A stretch of 53,513 bases of DNA, taken from the NCBI GenBank assembly GCA_016934295.1, contig JAFGTD010000297.1:1-53513 (forward strand), written 5' to 3'. Of this stretch, positions 8,285-16,287 are shown piece by piece. The notes under the pieces are model-generated. The model did no database searches, was not told the DNA's origin, and saw only the letters and a program-made list of their open reading frames with translations. This stretch comes from Acidobacteriota bacterium. Lineage in GTDB: Bacteria; Acidobacteriota; UBA6911. Within the stretch, counting starts at the first letter, position 1, and every line of letters starts with the position of its first letter. A program made the translations under genes and the position numbers.

Positions 8285-9610
8285 ATGTCTCGTACAATCC
8301 TGATATTCACACGATTCCCGGTCCCGGGACAGGTTAAAACCAGGCTGGTTCCGGCGCTGGGCCAAAAGGAAGCCGCTCGATTGCATCGACGGATGACCGA
8401 ACTTATTCTGGCAAGGGTCCGGTCCATCCGTTCGGAATCCGTCCCCAGGGATATAGAAATAGCTGTTTGTTACAGCGGAGCCCGCCGCCAGGATTTCCGC
8501 GCATGGTTGGGCCGGGACATCCAATATGTCCGGCAATCTTCAGGCGATATTGGAAAACGTATGCAGGCGGCCTTCCAATCCGCTTTTCACAGGGGAGCGA
8601 AACATGTGCTGGCCGTCGGATCCGATATTCCGGACCTCTCCTGCGGGATCCTGGGAAAAGCGCTCCTGGGACTGCAGGATCATGACACCGTTTTAGGCCC
8701 CGCGACGGATGGCGGATATTATCTTATCGGGATGAAATCTCCTCATCCGGAACTGTTCGTCAACAAGGACTGGGGAACCGCGCGTGTCTGCGACCAGACT
8801 CGTTCAGCCATCCGGGATCTGGCACTGACACTGACGGAATTGCCTGTTCTGCAGGATATGGACCGGCCGGAAGATCTCGCTTCATTTAAAAACGAAAGTC
8901 GCTTCCATACCGTCTTCGAGGCAAAACCTGAAGTATCCGTTATCATCCCGACATACAATGAAGAAGCCGTGATTGGGCCCACACTGGAACATCTAGCCGG
9001 TGAATCCGGCGCTGAAATCATTGTATCCGACGGCGGAAGCACCGATGCCACGAGGGAAATTGCATCAAACGCCGGGGCCGTCGTATTGAAGGTCCCGGGT
9101 AGCCGGGCAAGGCAACAGAATGAAGGCGCCGCTCATGCTGAAGGAAGAATTCTTCTGTTCCTGCATGCGGACACGCTTCCGCCCCGGGGCTGCGCGGACC
9201 TTGCAAGGGAGGCTCTCGATGATCCCTGTACGGTTGCGGGCGCCTTTCGATTCCGAACGGACGGTTCCGGAATTGCCATGCGACTGATCGAAGGTTTTAC
9301 AAACATCCGCTCCTCCTTCTTCCAGTATCCTTATGGGGACCAGGGATTGTTTATGGAAAAGAGAGTGTTCGAAGAAGAGGGAGGCTTTTCGCCTCTTCCG
9401 ATTATGGAGGATTTTGAGCTGGTCGGACGCCTTCGCAGGCGCGGCAGGATTGTTACTCTCCACGAACCGGCTATCACTTCGGCTCGCCGATGGGAGCGTC
9501 TGGGAGTATTGCGTACCACCCTGATCAACCAGATAATGATCGCCGGCTTCGTCTGTAAAATCCCGATGCATCGTTTGGAACGTTTGTATCGGAATGCCGA
9601 TCATAATTGA
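8285..9610 (+). CDS. Fused arsenosugar-type glycosyltransferase (TIGR04282 + TIGR04283 halves)
   Basis: This 441-residue protein has two enzyme domains. Residues 1-205 are a DUF2064/TIGR04282-type nucleotidyl/glycosyltransferase: FTRFPVPGQVKTRL at the start, then GSDIPDL and GPATDGGYYLIG. Residues 215-441 are a GT2 glycosyltransferase of TIGR04283 type: SVIIPTYNEEAVIG, SDGGSTDAT, and the HADT metal site. The two are separate genes in many genomes and both were defined by their link with arsenosugar clusters. The ATG follows AATTTTAAAT with only a weak ribosome site. AhpD-like and ArsS genes follow, which supports a role in building an arsenic-containing sugar, inferred from family context. 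Confidence 0.85.
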   Translation: MSRTILIFTRFPVPGQVKTRLVPALGQKEAARLHRRMTELILARVRSIRSESVPRDIEIAVCYSGARRQDFRAWLGRDIQYVRQSSGDIGKRMQAAFQSAFHRGAKHVLAVGSDIPDLSCGILGKALLGLQDHDTVLGPATDGGYYLIGMKSPHPELFVNKDWGTARVCDQTRSAIRDLALTLTELPVLQDMDRPEDLASFKNESRFHTVFEAKPEVSVIIPTYNEEAVIGPTLEHLAGESGAEIIVSDGGSTDATREIASNAGAVVLKVPGSRARQQNEGAAHAEGRILLFLHADTLPPRGCADLAREALDDPCTVAGAFRFRTDGSGIAMRLIEGFTNIRSSFFQYPYGDQGLFMEKRVFEEEGGFSPLPIMEDFELVGRLRRRGRIVTLHEPAITSARRWERLGVLRTTLINQIMIAGFVCKIPMHRLERLYRNADHN

Positions 9611-9805
9611 AAATTGAAGATTACAGATTGAAGATTGAAAGCAGGATGACGGCAGGAGAAAAATGATACATTCGGATGAGAATTTACAGTGAATTGAGAG
9701 GTGGATTGCGTTTTGAAACTGAAATTGCAGGAGGATCTATTGTTAGTATTCATAACTAACTCCATCATCTTCAATTTTCAATCTGTAATCTTCAATATTT
9801 AATCT
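9605..9805 (+). repeat. ~200-bp MITE-like element, copy 1
   Basis: The ends are near-perfect inverted repeats of about 35 bases (AATTGAAAATTGAAGATTAC and its complement at 9770-9805). The interior aligns along its length, at roughly 65-70% by eye, with the reverse complement of 13641-13855. It begins inside the stop codon of the glycosyltransferase and ends just before the ribosome site of the AhpD-like gene. No coding potential is seen. Confidence 0.7.
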
Positions 9806-9818
9806 AAGGAGTTATTGT

Positions 9819-10154
9819 ATGAGCCAACAGTACTACGAAAAAGACGATCTTCAGGATTTTCCCAATATCGCCGAATATGCGTCGGAGCAGGGAGAAAAGT
9901 TCTTTGAATACTACGACAGGGCAACATCGGCCGGGAAACTCACCGAACGTGAAAAGTCCCTGATCGCATTGACCGTGGCTACGGTCCGGCACTGTCCTTA
10001 TTGTATCGATGCCTACACAAACAAGTGCCTGTCTCTCGGGGTGGGCCACGATGAAATGATGGAAGCGATTCATGTAGGCGCTGCGATGGTTGCCGGGGAT
10101 ACCCTTGTTCATGCGACGCAGATGCGTAAAATTGTAAAAAAGAAGGAAATGTAA
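9819..10154 (+). CDS. AhpD-like (CMD-family) protein of arsenosugar clusters
   Basis: This 111-residue alkylhydroperoxidase-like protein has the family CxxC in VRHCPYCIDAY (C59/C62) and a further Cys at 70. Its length is typical of the small peroxidase-like protein always found next to the ArsS-type radical SAM gene. The start ATG is preceded by AAGGAG. Its stop overlaps the ATG of arsS (TAATG), implying translational coupling. The expected role is thiol redox chemistry in support of ArsS; the exact reaction is not established. Confidence 0.88.
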   Translation: MSQQYYEKDDLQDFPNIAEYASEQGEKFFEYYDRATSAGKLTEREKSLIALTVATVRHCPYCIDAYTNKCLSLGVGHDEMMEAIHVGAAMVAGDTLVHATQMRKIVKKKEM

Positions 10155-11155
10155 TGGATTTACGGCAACAGCACGAACTGCTGTATCGGATGGATAAAAC
10201 CGATTCTTTTATGGACCGGCTGAAGGGCTCCGCCGCCTATCCTCTGCGGGCGCAATCGATCGAAATACTTCAGTTAAACGTCACGCGTCGGTGCAACCTT
10301 TGTTGCCGCCATTGCCACGTCGAAGGTTCCCCGGAACAAACCGGGGAACTGAGCCGAGAAAACATGGAAGCCTGTCTCCGGGTAGCGGCAATACCGGAAA
10401 TCACCACCCTGGACATTACGGGCGGGGCTCCGGAAATGCATCCCCGTCTCGAGTGGTTTTTAAAGGAGGCCGCCGGAATCGGAAAGAGACTTCTGGTTCG
10501 AAGCAATGGAGCGATACTTCTGGAAGATCCCTACCGGCGATATCTGGATATTTATGCCGAGACCGGAGTTGAAGTCGTCTTATCGCTGCCGCATCCGCTC
10601 CGGGAGCGAACCGACCGTATGAGAGGAACGGGCATCTTCGAACGGATCATCACCGCCATGAAGGAGTTAAATAAGCGCGGATACGGCAACTCCGAAACGG
10701 GACGGATTCTTAATCTTGTCCATAATCCCGTCGGAGCCTTTCTGCCGGGATCCCAGCAGGCTCTGGAGAGTGAATACCGGTCCAGGCTGCGCCAGGATTA
10801 CGGGGTGGAATTTAACAGCCTGTACTGCCTGACAAACTGCCCTGTAGGACGATATCTTGATTTTCTCAAGCGCAGCGGGAATCTGCCGGACTACATAAAT
10901 CTTCTAAAACAATCCTTTAATCCCGAAGCGGTTCAGAACCTAATGTGCCGCACAACATTATCGGTCGGTGTTGACGGAAGGCTGTTCGACTGCGACTTCA
11001 ACCAGGTGCTCGACTTGTCTCTCTCGGACGGCACTCCGGCGCATATCCGCGATTTCAATTATGAGAAACTTTCCCGGCGTGAGATCGTCGTCCGCAGTCA
11101 CTGCTTTGCCTGCACCGCGGGTTCCGGTTCATCCTGCCAGGGGGCCCTCGAGTAA
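10154..11155 (+). CDS. arsS: Arsenosugar biosynthesis radical SAM protein ArsS
   Basis: This 333-residue radical SAM enzyme has the cluster motif C-x3-C-x2-C at C47/C51/C54 (RRCNLCCRHCH). The GGAPEM segment of the SAM site follows. The C-terminal Cys-rich tail CFACTAGSGSSCQG (C317, C320, C328) identifies the TIGR04167/ArsS family, in which some members have selenocysteine; here all are Cys codons. ArsS is thought to form the deoxyadenosyl/ribosyl arsenic intermediate. No arsM methyltransferase is in the window, although arsM is a common partner. It is coupled to the AhpD-like gene by a 1-base overlap. Confidence 0.92.
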   Translation: MDLRQQHELLYRMDKTDSFMDRLKGSAAYPLRAQSIEILQLNVTRRCNLCCRHCHVEGSPEQTGELSRENMEACLRVAAIPEITTLDITGGAPEMHPRLEWFLKEAAGIGKRLLVRSNGAILLEDPYRRYLDIYAETGVEVVLSLPHPLRERTDRMRGTGIFERIITAMKELNKRGYGNSETGRILNLVHNPVGAFLPGSQQALESEYRSRLRQDYGVEFNSLYCLTNCPVGRYLDFLKRSGNLPDYINLLKQSFNPEAVQNLMCRTTLSVGVDGRLFDCDFNQVLDLSLSDGTPAHIRDFNYEKLSRREIVVRSHCFACTAGSGSSCQGALE

Positions 11156-11325
11156 ACGCTCTATTTTGCAGTCTTTTCAAGAGGAGCACCGGGAGTTCTG
11201 AAGTTATAATGCTCCTGTTTCGTGTAATACAAATAAGAGCAATCACGCGGATTGAGAATACCGGCGGTCAAGATGGATCCGGATGTCCGGCAAACCGACA
11301 ATCGTATTTCAGCGGAGATAAATAA

Positions 11326-12222
11326 ATGAAAAATGTAGAGGGAAAAACAGCATTCATAACCGGCGGCGCCAACGGCGCCGGACTGGGTATGGCCAAGGTC
11401 TTCTCCAGAAACGGGATGAAGGTCGTCATTGCCGATATCCGCCGGGACAGTCTCGACCGGGCGATGGCACAATTCGACAACGATTCCGACATCCACGCCA
11501 TTGAACTGGACGTTACTGACCGCGACGCGTTTGCCAGGGCAGTGGATGAAACCGAACGGACTTTCGGTCCTGTCCACGTCGTCTGCAACAATGCGGGCAT
11601 CAATCTTTTCGTGCCGATTGAAGAATGCACCTATAACGACTGGGACTGGGTCATGGGCGTCAATTTCGGCGGTGTCGTCAACGGCATCCAGACGTTCATA
11701 CCCCGCATCCTGGCACACGGTGAAGGGGGACATATCGTCAATACAGCCTCCATGGCGGCATTCCTTCCCAGCCCCGCCGCGGGTATTTATACTGCAGCCA
11801 AATTCGGGGTCCGGGGCCTCAGTGAAGCGCTCCGTCTCAGCCTCTATACCCGTAATATCGGGGTTTCGGTATTCTGTCCCGGGCTGATCAACAGCAGGAT
11901 ATACGAAAGTGAGAAGGTCCGTCCTTCCCGTTTCAGTTCACCCGACAATACCGCCAGGAGCCAGGAGATGATGGACAAGCTGCCCGAGATCCATAAGGCC
12001 GGCATGGAAATTGAGGAGGTTGGAGAAAAAGTCCTGGCAGGCATCAAGAACAACAGCATGTATATATTCAGCCATCCCGAATTTAAAGACGAACTGCAGG
12101 AACTGTTCGACATTGTCCTCGACGCGCTTCCCGACGAAGAGGCGCCGAAGCAACGACTCGAATTCGAGCAATGGCGGAGAAGCGAAGTCAAAAAGGCAAT
12201 CGAAGCCGCCGACAAAATATAA
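11326..12222 (+). CDS. Short-chain dehydrogenase/reductase (SDR)
   Basis: This 298-residue classical SDR has a nucleotide-binding TGGANGAGLG near residues 12-21, CNNAG in the central sheet, and the catalytic Ser...Tyr-x3-Lys as NTASMAAF...GIYTAAKFG. The C terminus is longer than in a minimal SDR, with an acidic helical tail. ATG is preceded by GCGGAG. It lies 170 bases after arsS on the same strand, so it could be co-transcribed. A role in arsenosugar metabolism is possible but not shown by the family, which acts on many alcohols and ketones. Confidence 0.88.
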   Translation: MKNVEGKTAFITGGANGAGLGMAKVFSRNGMKVVIADIRRDSLDRAMAQFDNDSDIHAIELDVTDRDAFARAVDETERTFGPVHVVCNNAGINLFVPIEECTYNDWDWVMGVNFGGVVNGIQTFIPRILAHGEGGHIVNTASMAAFLPSPAAGIYTAAKFGVRGLSEALRLSLYTRNIGVSVFCPGLINSRIYESEKVRPSRFSSPDNTARSQEMMDKLPEIHKAGMEIEEVGEKVLAGIKNNSMYIFSHPEFKDELQELFDIVLDALPDEEAPKQRLEFEQWRRSEVKKAIEAADKI

Positions 12223-12289
12223 AAACAGTCTGCAGTCGTCAGTGCGCTGTTTTAGGTTGTGGATCTGACGGAAATGGGATCGAGTGACA

Positions 12290-12335
12290 GTAGGGGCGAA
12301 CCTTGTGTTCGCCCTTTGAACAATACAGTCGACAG
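12290..12335 (+). repeat. Dispersed ~46-bp repeat (copy 2)
   Basis: This is the same sequence and orientation as 8190-8235, including the GGGCGAAC/GTTCGCCC hairpin and the CAGTCG ending. The two copies bracket the arsenosugar glycosyltransferase, AhpD-like, ArsS and SDR genes. Confidence 0.8.
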
Positions 12336-12359
12336 CCAGCAGTCCGTAAAAATTATGGA

Positions 12360-13628
12360 TTATTCCCGGCTGTGGTAGTTCCCTTCCGCCACCCACTTGT
12401 AGGTGGTCAACTCCCGCAATCCCATAGGTCCGCGGGCATGCAGCCGTTGGGTCGAGATAGCCACCTCCGCCCCAAGACCGAACTGGCCGCCGTCGGTAAA
12501 ACGGGTGGAAGCGTTAACGTACACGGCCGAAGAATCCACCTCGTTGATCCAGCGGGATGCGCTATTCTTGTCTTCGGTAAGGATTGAATCGGAATGCCCC
12601 ATGCTGTGGGCGTTTGTATGCTCAATCGCGGCGTCGATTCCCTCAACGACTTTCAATCCAAGCACCAGCGACATCCACTCCGTATTAAAATCATCCGGTC
12701 CCGCAGGCTGCACCGAATCCGGCAGTTTCCCGGAACCGCTCCGGAGCAGGAAAGGAAACGCCGACTCGTGAGCACGGAAGGAAACGCCGGAAGGAGCGAG
12801 GTATTCCACGATACGGGGCAGCGCTTTCGCCGCCACGGCCTGATGCACCAGAACCGTATCCAGGGCGTTGCATACGGATGGACGCTGCGTCTTGGCATTG
12901 TGAATCACCGGCAGGGCCCTTTCGATATCGGCCGTGGCGTCCACGAAAATATGACATATTCCGATTCCGCCGGTAATCACCGGGATCCGGCTGTTTTCCC
13001 GGCAGAAACGATGCAGACTCTCTCCGCCGCGAGGCACGATGACATCCACGAAGTCATGCAGTTTCAGCAGTTCCAGAACCAGCTTGCGGTCGGGATCGTC
13101 GATAAACTGCACGGTTTCGGAGGGCAGTCCGCTCTGCACAAGTGCCTTCTGCGCCAACGCAACCAGCGCGCGGTTGGAATGGAGGGTTTCCTTCCCGCCC
13201 CGCAGTAAAACAGCATTTCCGGTTTTAATAACCAGGCCGGAGACATCAATCGTTACATTCGGACGCGATTCGTATATAACGCCCACAACCCCGAGCGGAA
13301 CTCTCTGCCTGCGTAATTTCAAACCGTTGGGCAGAACCGTCTCGTCGTAACATTCGCCCACCGGATCCGGAAGATCGGCCAGTTTTCTCAGATCTGAGGA
13401 AAGCGCCTGAAGTCGTTTCTCCGTAAGAATCAGCCGGTCCATCAATGCATCGCTCATGCCGGAAGCACGGGCGGCATCCAAATCCAGGTTATTGGCGGCA
13501 ATGATTTCGTCGCGTCGCTGTTCTATCAATGCTGCCAGGGCAAATAAAGCCTCATTTTTTACAGTGCTTTCGGCCTTCGCGATCCTTCGGAATGCGGCCC
13601 TGGCCGACCGTCCCATTTCGGTTAGCAT
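12360..13628 (-). CDS. proA: Glutamate-5-semialdehyde dehydrogenase (gamma-glutamyl phosphate reductase)
   Basis: This 422-residue protein matches ProA in length and order. It has an N-terminal GRSARAAFRRIAKA segment, PLGVVGVIYESRPNVTIDVS, KTGNAVLLRGGKE, the catalytic Cys in QRPSVCNALDT, and a C-terminal GLGAEVAISTQRLHARGPMG. It reduces glutamyl-5-phosphate to the semialdehyde in proline synthesis. A GGAGG-like site (TCCGGAGGAATT) precedes ATG. proB lies upstream on the same strand, separated by a repeat element that occupies nearly the whole intergenic gap. Confidence 0.97.
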   Translation of the reverse strand: MLTEMGRSARAAFRRIAKAESTVKNEALFALAALIEQRRDEIIAANNLDLDAARASGMSDALMDRLILTEKRLQALSSDLRKLADLPDPVGECYDETVLPNGLKLRRQRVPLGVVGVIYESRPNVTIDVSGLVIKTGNAVLLRGGKETLHSNRALVALAQKALVQSGLPSETVQFIDDPDRKLVLELLKLHDFVDVIVPRGGESLHRFCRENSRIPVITGGIGICHIFVDATADIERALPVIHNAKTQRPSVCNALDTVLVHQAVAAKALPRIVEYLAPSGVSFRAHESAFPFLLRSGSGKLPDSVQPAGPDDFNTEWMSLVLGLKVVEGIDAAIEHTNAHSMGHSDSILTEDKNSASRWINEVDSSAVYVNASTRFTDGGQFGLGAEVAISTQRLHARGPMGLRELTTYKWVAEGNYHSRE

Positions 13629-13640
13629 AATTCCTCCGGA

Positions 13641-13855
13641 AATTAAAAATTGAAGATTGCAGATTGAAGATTGGAGCTGATGGGATTTCGCACGAACACT
13701 TAAAATAGACCCGCTTACGATTTCAGTTTATTGATTCACAATCAGGTGCAATATTCCTCTCGAATCACAATAAATTCCCATCCAAAACCATCATATTCGC
13801 CCCTCCCATCATCCTGTTTTTAATCTTCAATCTTTAATCCTTAATCTTCAATTAT
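13641..13855 (-). repeat. ~200-bp MITE-like element, copy 2, between proB and proA
   Basis: It is bounded by AATTAAAAATTGAAGATTGC (13641) and TAATCTTCAATTATAG on the other side (to about 13855), with inverted TTCAATCTT-type ends. Read on the minus strand, its interior aligns with copy 1: CAGGATGA, then GAGAATTTA/GGGAATTTA, then GAGAGG. One end overlaps the proB stop codon, and the element fills the proB-proA gap. Confidence 0.7.
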
Positions 13856-14949
13856 AGTAACACCATATCGTTACGATGAATGACAGCATCTCCGAAGTGA
13901 TACCCGAGGATGGATTCGATCTCGTCCGAAGATCGCCCGGCGATCCTGTTCAAATCCCTCCTGCAATAATTGACAATTCCGCGGGCAATCTCGGTCCCAT
14001 CCGCTTTTACAATCCGGACGGTGTCTCCGCGCTCGAAATCCCCTTCGACTGCAACCAGGCCGACCGCCAGGAGGCTACCCCCCCGGTGTAGGGCCCGGAA
14101 AGCCCCATCATCCACCTGCAACAATCCCGGAGCCTGTCGAGCCGACAGGATATAGCGTTTACGGCTCTCCATGGAGGTTGCGACCGGCTTAAAATAGGTA
14201 CCGGGCTTTTCACCTTCGGCGATGCGCAATAATACGTCCCGCTCGTTCCCGGAAGCGATGATGCAGGCCGCCCCGGATCGTCTGGCCAGATCGGCCGCCT
14301 GCAGCTTGGTTACCATGCCCCCGGTACCTAATTCCGAATCGCTGTCTCCGGCCGCCGCCCAAAGATCGCTCGGGATTTCCCTCGTTACAACTTCCCGAAC
14401 CAGTTCCGCCTTTGGATCGATCCGGGGATCCGATGTATGGAGTCCCGGCTGGTCCGTAAGAAAAATCAACAAATCGGCATCCACAAGATTAGAAACCAGC
14501 GCCGAAAGATTGTCATTATCTCCTACGCGAATCTCGTCCGTGGCAACCGTGTCGTTTTCATTCACTACCGGCACTACCTTTTCTCCAACCAGGGCAATTA
14601 AAGTATTGCGGGCGTTCAGGTAACTCAGCCTTGACGACAATTCGGCGCGTGTAAGCAAAACCTGAGCGGAAGTCAACCCGTAGAGTCCGAAGATTTTCTC
14701 GTACATTGCCATCAAGCGCGGTTGCCCGACAGCGGCCAGCATCTGTTTGGCTGGTATATCTTTGGGCAGCCGTGGAAAACCCAGCCTTTCCCGCCCCATT
14801 GCAATAGCTCCGGATGAGACCAGCAATACCTGATGCCCGGAAGACAGCAATTGTGAAATTTGCCGGGCAAGCTCAATAAAGAGAGGCGGTGCAGGATGGG
14901 GCGTACCGTTAGTCAGGGTGGACGTACCTAGTTTTATTACAATACGCAT
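13852..14949 (-). CDS. proB: Glutamate 5-kinase
   Basis: This 365-residue protein has an amino-acid kinase domain (about 1-250) with VIKLGTSTLTNG, VSSGAIAMGRERLG, VNENDTVATDEIRVGDND and GTGGMVTKLQAA. A C-terminal PUA domain (about 270-355) follows, including GALLAVGLV-type and EIARGIVNY motifs. This is the standard length and layout of bacterial ProB with PUA. It phosphorylates glutamate in the first step of proline synthesis. The stop codon falls in the end of a repeat element, which may have replaced the last residues or only the 3' flank. proA follows on the same strand. Confidence 0.97.
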   Translation of the reverse strand: MRIVIKLGTSTLTNGTPHPAPPLFIELARQISQLLSSGHQVLLVSSGAIAMGRERLGFPRLPKDIPAKQMLAAVGQPRLMAMYEKIFGLYGLTSAQVLLTRAELSSRLSYLNARNTLIALVGEKVVPVVNENDTVATDEIRVGDNDNLSALVSNLVDADLLIFLTDQPGLHTSDPRIDPKAELVREVVTREIPSDLWAAAGDSDSELGTGGMVTKLQAADLARRSGAACIIASGNERDVLLRIAEGEKPGTYFKPVATSMESRKRYILSARQAPGLLQVDDGAFRALHRGGSLLAVGLVAVEGDFERGDTVRIVKADGTEIARGIVNYCRRDLNRIAGRSSDEIESILGYHFGDAVIHRNDMVLL

Positions 14950-15280
14950 ATGCCTTGTTCCAGATGTAAAGTATCGTGCTGGGGATCAGGAGCAAGACCG
15001 GGGCAAGCTTGCTTGCCGACGGGATTGACTCCTGCATCCCCAGCACGATGGCGAGTCGCGTAGCGGTCCGCGCCATCAGGTTTTATACTATACACGGTGC
15101 ACCGGAAATACCCGGAATGTATTTCAACAGAAAATACTGCAGATATTTATCGTAAATTGAATGGCCGGAACAAGGGAGGAAAATTATCGTGCGTTTTCGA
15201 CTCTCCAAAAAGAAGCAGACCCGGGAGGCACCCCGGCCTGCAAAATTCTGGAGTAACAATGCTCTACACCATAGATTGGA
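14950..15280. other. Intergenic region upstream of proB
   Basis: It holds the nested palindrome at 14973-15049 and a further GGCG...CGCC hairpin to about 15074. A plus-strand open frame with a GGGAGG site (start about 15189) reads into the opposite-strand zinc-finger gene and has no recognisable features. I do not call it. Confidence 0.5.
14973..15049. repeat. Nested palindromic element upstream of proB
   Basis: The outer arms ATCGTGCTGGGGAT-CAGGAG (14973-14992) and CTCCTGCATCCCCAGCACGAT (to 15049) pair over about 20 positions with a single-base bulge. Inside is a perfect GGCAAGC/GCTTGCC hairpin (15002-15017). It sits about 25 bases before the proB start and could be a leader structure or a REP-like repeat. 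Confidence 0.7.
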
Positions 15281-15478
15281 TCATCCGAAATTTCTAACGG
15301 TGCCGTCTTCCTTTAATACGCCGCGAAAAGCAGCGATCTTTTTTTTACAATCAGGACAATCCTCAAGGTGTTTTTCAAAAAGATATTCCATCTCGGGACT
15401 CAACCGGCCACAAAGCAATTCATAGTAAATCACATCCAAAAGCAGCAATTCACAATATGTCCTACTTTGAAATCCCAT
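15281..15478 (-). CDS. Small zf-HC2-like (anti-sigma zinc-finger type) protein
   Basis: This 65-residue protein contains H-x3-C-x2-C in EKHLEDCPDCKKK, the zinc-binding anti-sigma motif seen in zf-HC2 proteins. An acidic helix (GRLSPEMEYLFEKH) precedes it. There is no membrane segment. The same motif occurs at the N terminus of the nearby CHAT protein. A purine-rich GAAAGAGAG lies upstream of ATG. It may be a stand-alone sigma-binding peptide or a metal-binding remnant. It is short, so confidence is moderate. Confidence 0.55.
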   Translation of the reverse strand: MGFQSRTYCELLLLDVIYYELLCGRLSPEMEYLFEKHLEDCPDCKKKIAAFRGVLKEDGTVRNFG

Positions 15479-15635
15479 ATTCTATGACTCTCTTTCGTCC
15501 GGTCCCATGCTGCAACCAGAAGCATTTATCAAAGAAACGAACCTATTCCGGCCCATGAAACAGGCGCGACATTTACACAGTAGCTCCAAACACGTTTAAC
15601 TCAGCCGCAAAGACCTCCCAACGGGCCGATGCAAA

Positions 15636-15965
15636 TTATTCCGGTTTCCATTTCGGATTCATTAAGACAGCTCGGGGCAGTATCGGTTCCTGCGCCGGAT
15701 CCGGAGCTGGCATCGATTCGAATGCCGGAAGAGCTTCAGGTTCCGCCCAGGGATCGTTAAAACTGTATGGGAGCAGCACCGGTTCCTGCATCAGTTCCGG
15801 GGATTCTCCTGATGAGGTTATCGTAAGGGCTTCAAATTCTGCCCCGGTATCGTGGCCACAGCATGGGGGATACTTGGGAATCTGCGCTAAAGCATTGCCG
15901 GGAGCCAGGACCCAGGCCAGCATTACAAACAAACCAAAACAAAGGCATACGTTAGTGATTTTCAT
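15636..15965 (-). CDS. Small secreted proline-rich protein with internal repeat
   Basis: This 109-residue protein has a clear signal peptide (MKITNVCLCFG..., hydrophobic core, ALA-Q cleavage near residue 28). The mature part is acidic and Pro-rich, with a CC pair. Two related segments, MQEPVLLPYSFNDPWAEPE and AQEPILPRAVLMNPKWKPE, share Q-E-P-[VI]-L ... N-x-x-W-x-P-E. The start at 15965 is set by GGAG four bases upstream. It is not recognised as any family. It lies downstream of the sigma/CHAT operon on the same strand, so a functional link to the CHAT protease is possible but unproven. Confidence 0.65.
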   Translation of the reverse strand: MKITNVCLCFGLFVMLAWVLAPGNALAQIPKYPPCCGHDTGAEFEALTITSSGESPELMQEPVLLPYSFNDPWAEPEALPAFESMPAPDPAQEPILPRAVLMNPKWKPE

Positions 15966-16287
15966 TTTTTCTCCGCTATGTAAAACTCGGGTTGCATGCG
16001 GAGACAATGAGAGGTAAGTTAAGGATGCGAAAACGCAAATACCCCCGCATTATCAGCATCAACCCAAGGTATTTGTAATCGAGCGCCCGGTTGTTGCCGC
16101 AACTCGGGCGCTCTTTTTTGCTTCTACAATCGCTTTTCTAATTAACAAGAACGCAGAGTGCCGGGATTCGTCTAGCGGATTTGAAAATAATTTTTTTTTA
16201 AAGATTCCCAAAGCAATCGAGGCGGGTATTATCTGCTTCCAGCTACGGCAGCAGGTAATGACTATTTAACTACAATTGAAAGTCTTC
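15966..16287. other. Intergenic region between CHAT gene and small secreted-protein gene
   Basis: It contains a strong plus-strand terminator (16081-16119) without a visible plus-strand gene. It also contains AT-rich sequence near 16180-16210. No protein is recognised. Confidence 0.5.
16081..16119 (+). terminator. Rho-independent terminator with no plus-strand gene in front
   Basis: GAGCGCCCG/CGGGCGCTC arms, extended by GTTG/CAAC around a TTGCCG loop, give about 13 pairs with one bulge. The stem is followed by TTTTTT on the plus strand. Both flanking genes are on the minus strand, so this would end a short plus-strand transcript not recognised here. Confidence 0.75.

Noticed and set aside
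10154-11155. Selenocysteine in ArsS, as in some family members
   Set aside because: All conserved C-terminal positions (C317, C320, C328) are Cys codons and no in-frame UGA is present.
15097-15425. Plus-strand small frames in the proB upstream region, one with a GGGAGG site
   Set aside because: They run into the opposite-strand zinc-finger gene and show no signal, domain or compositional support.
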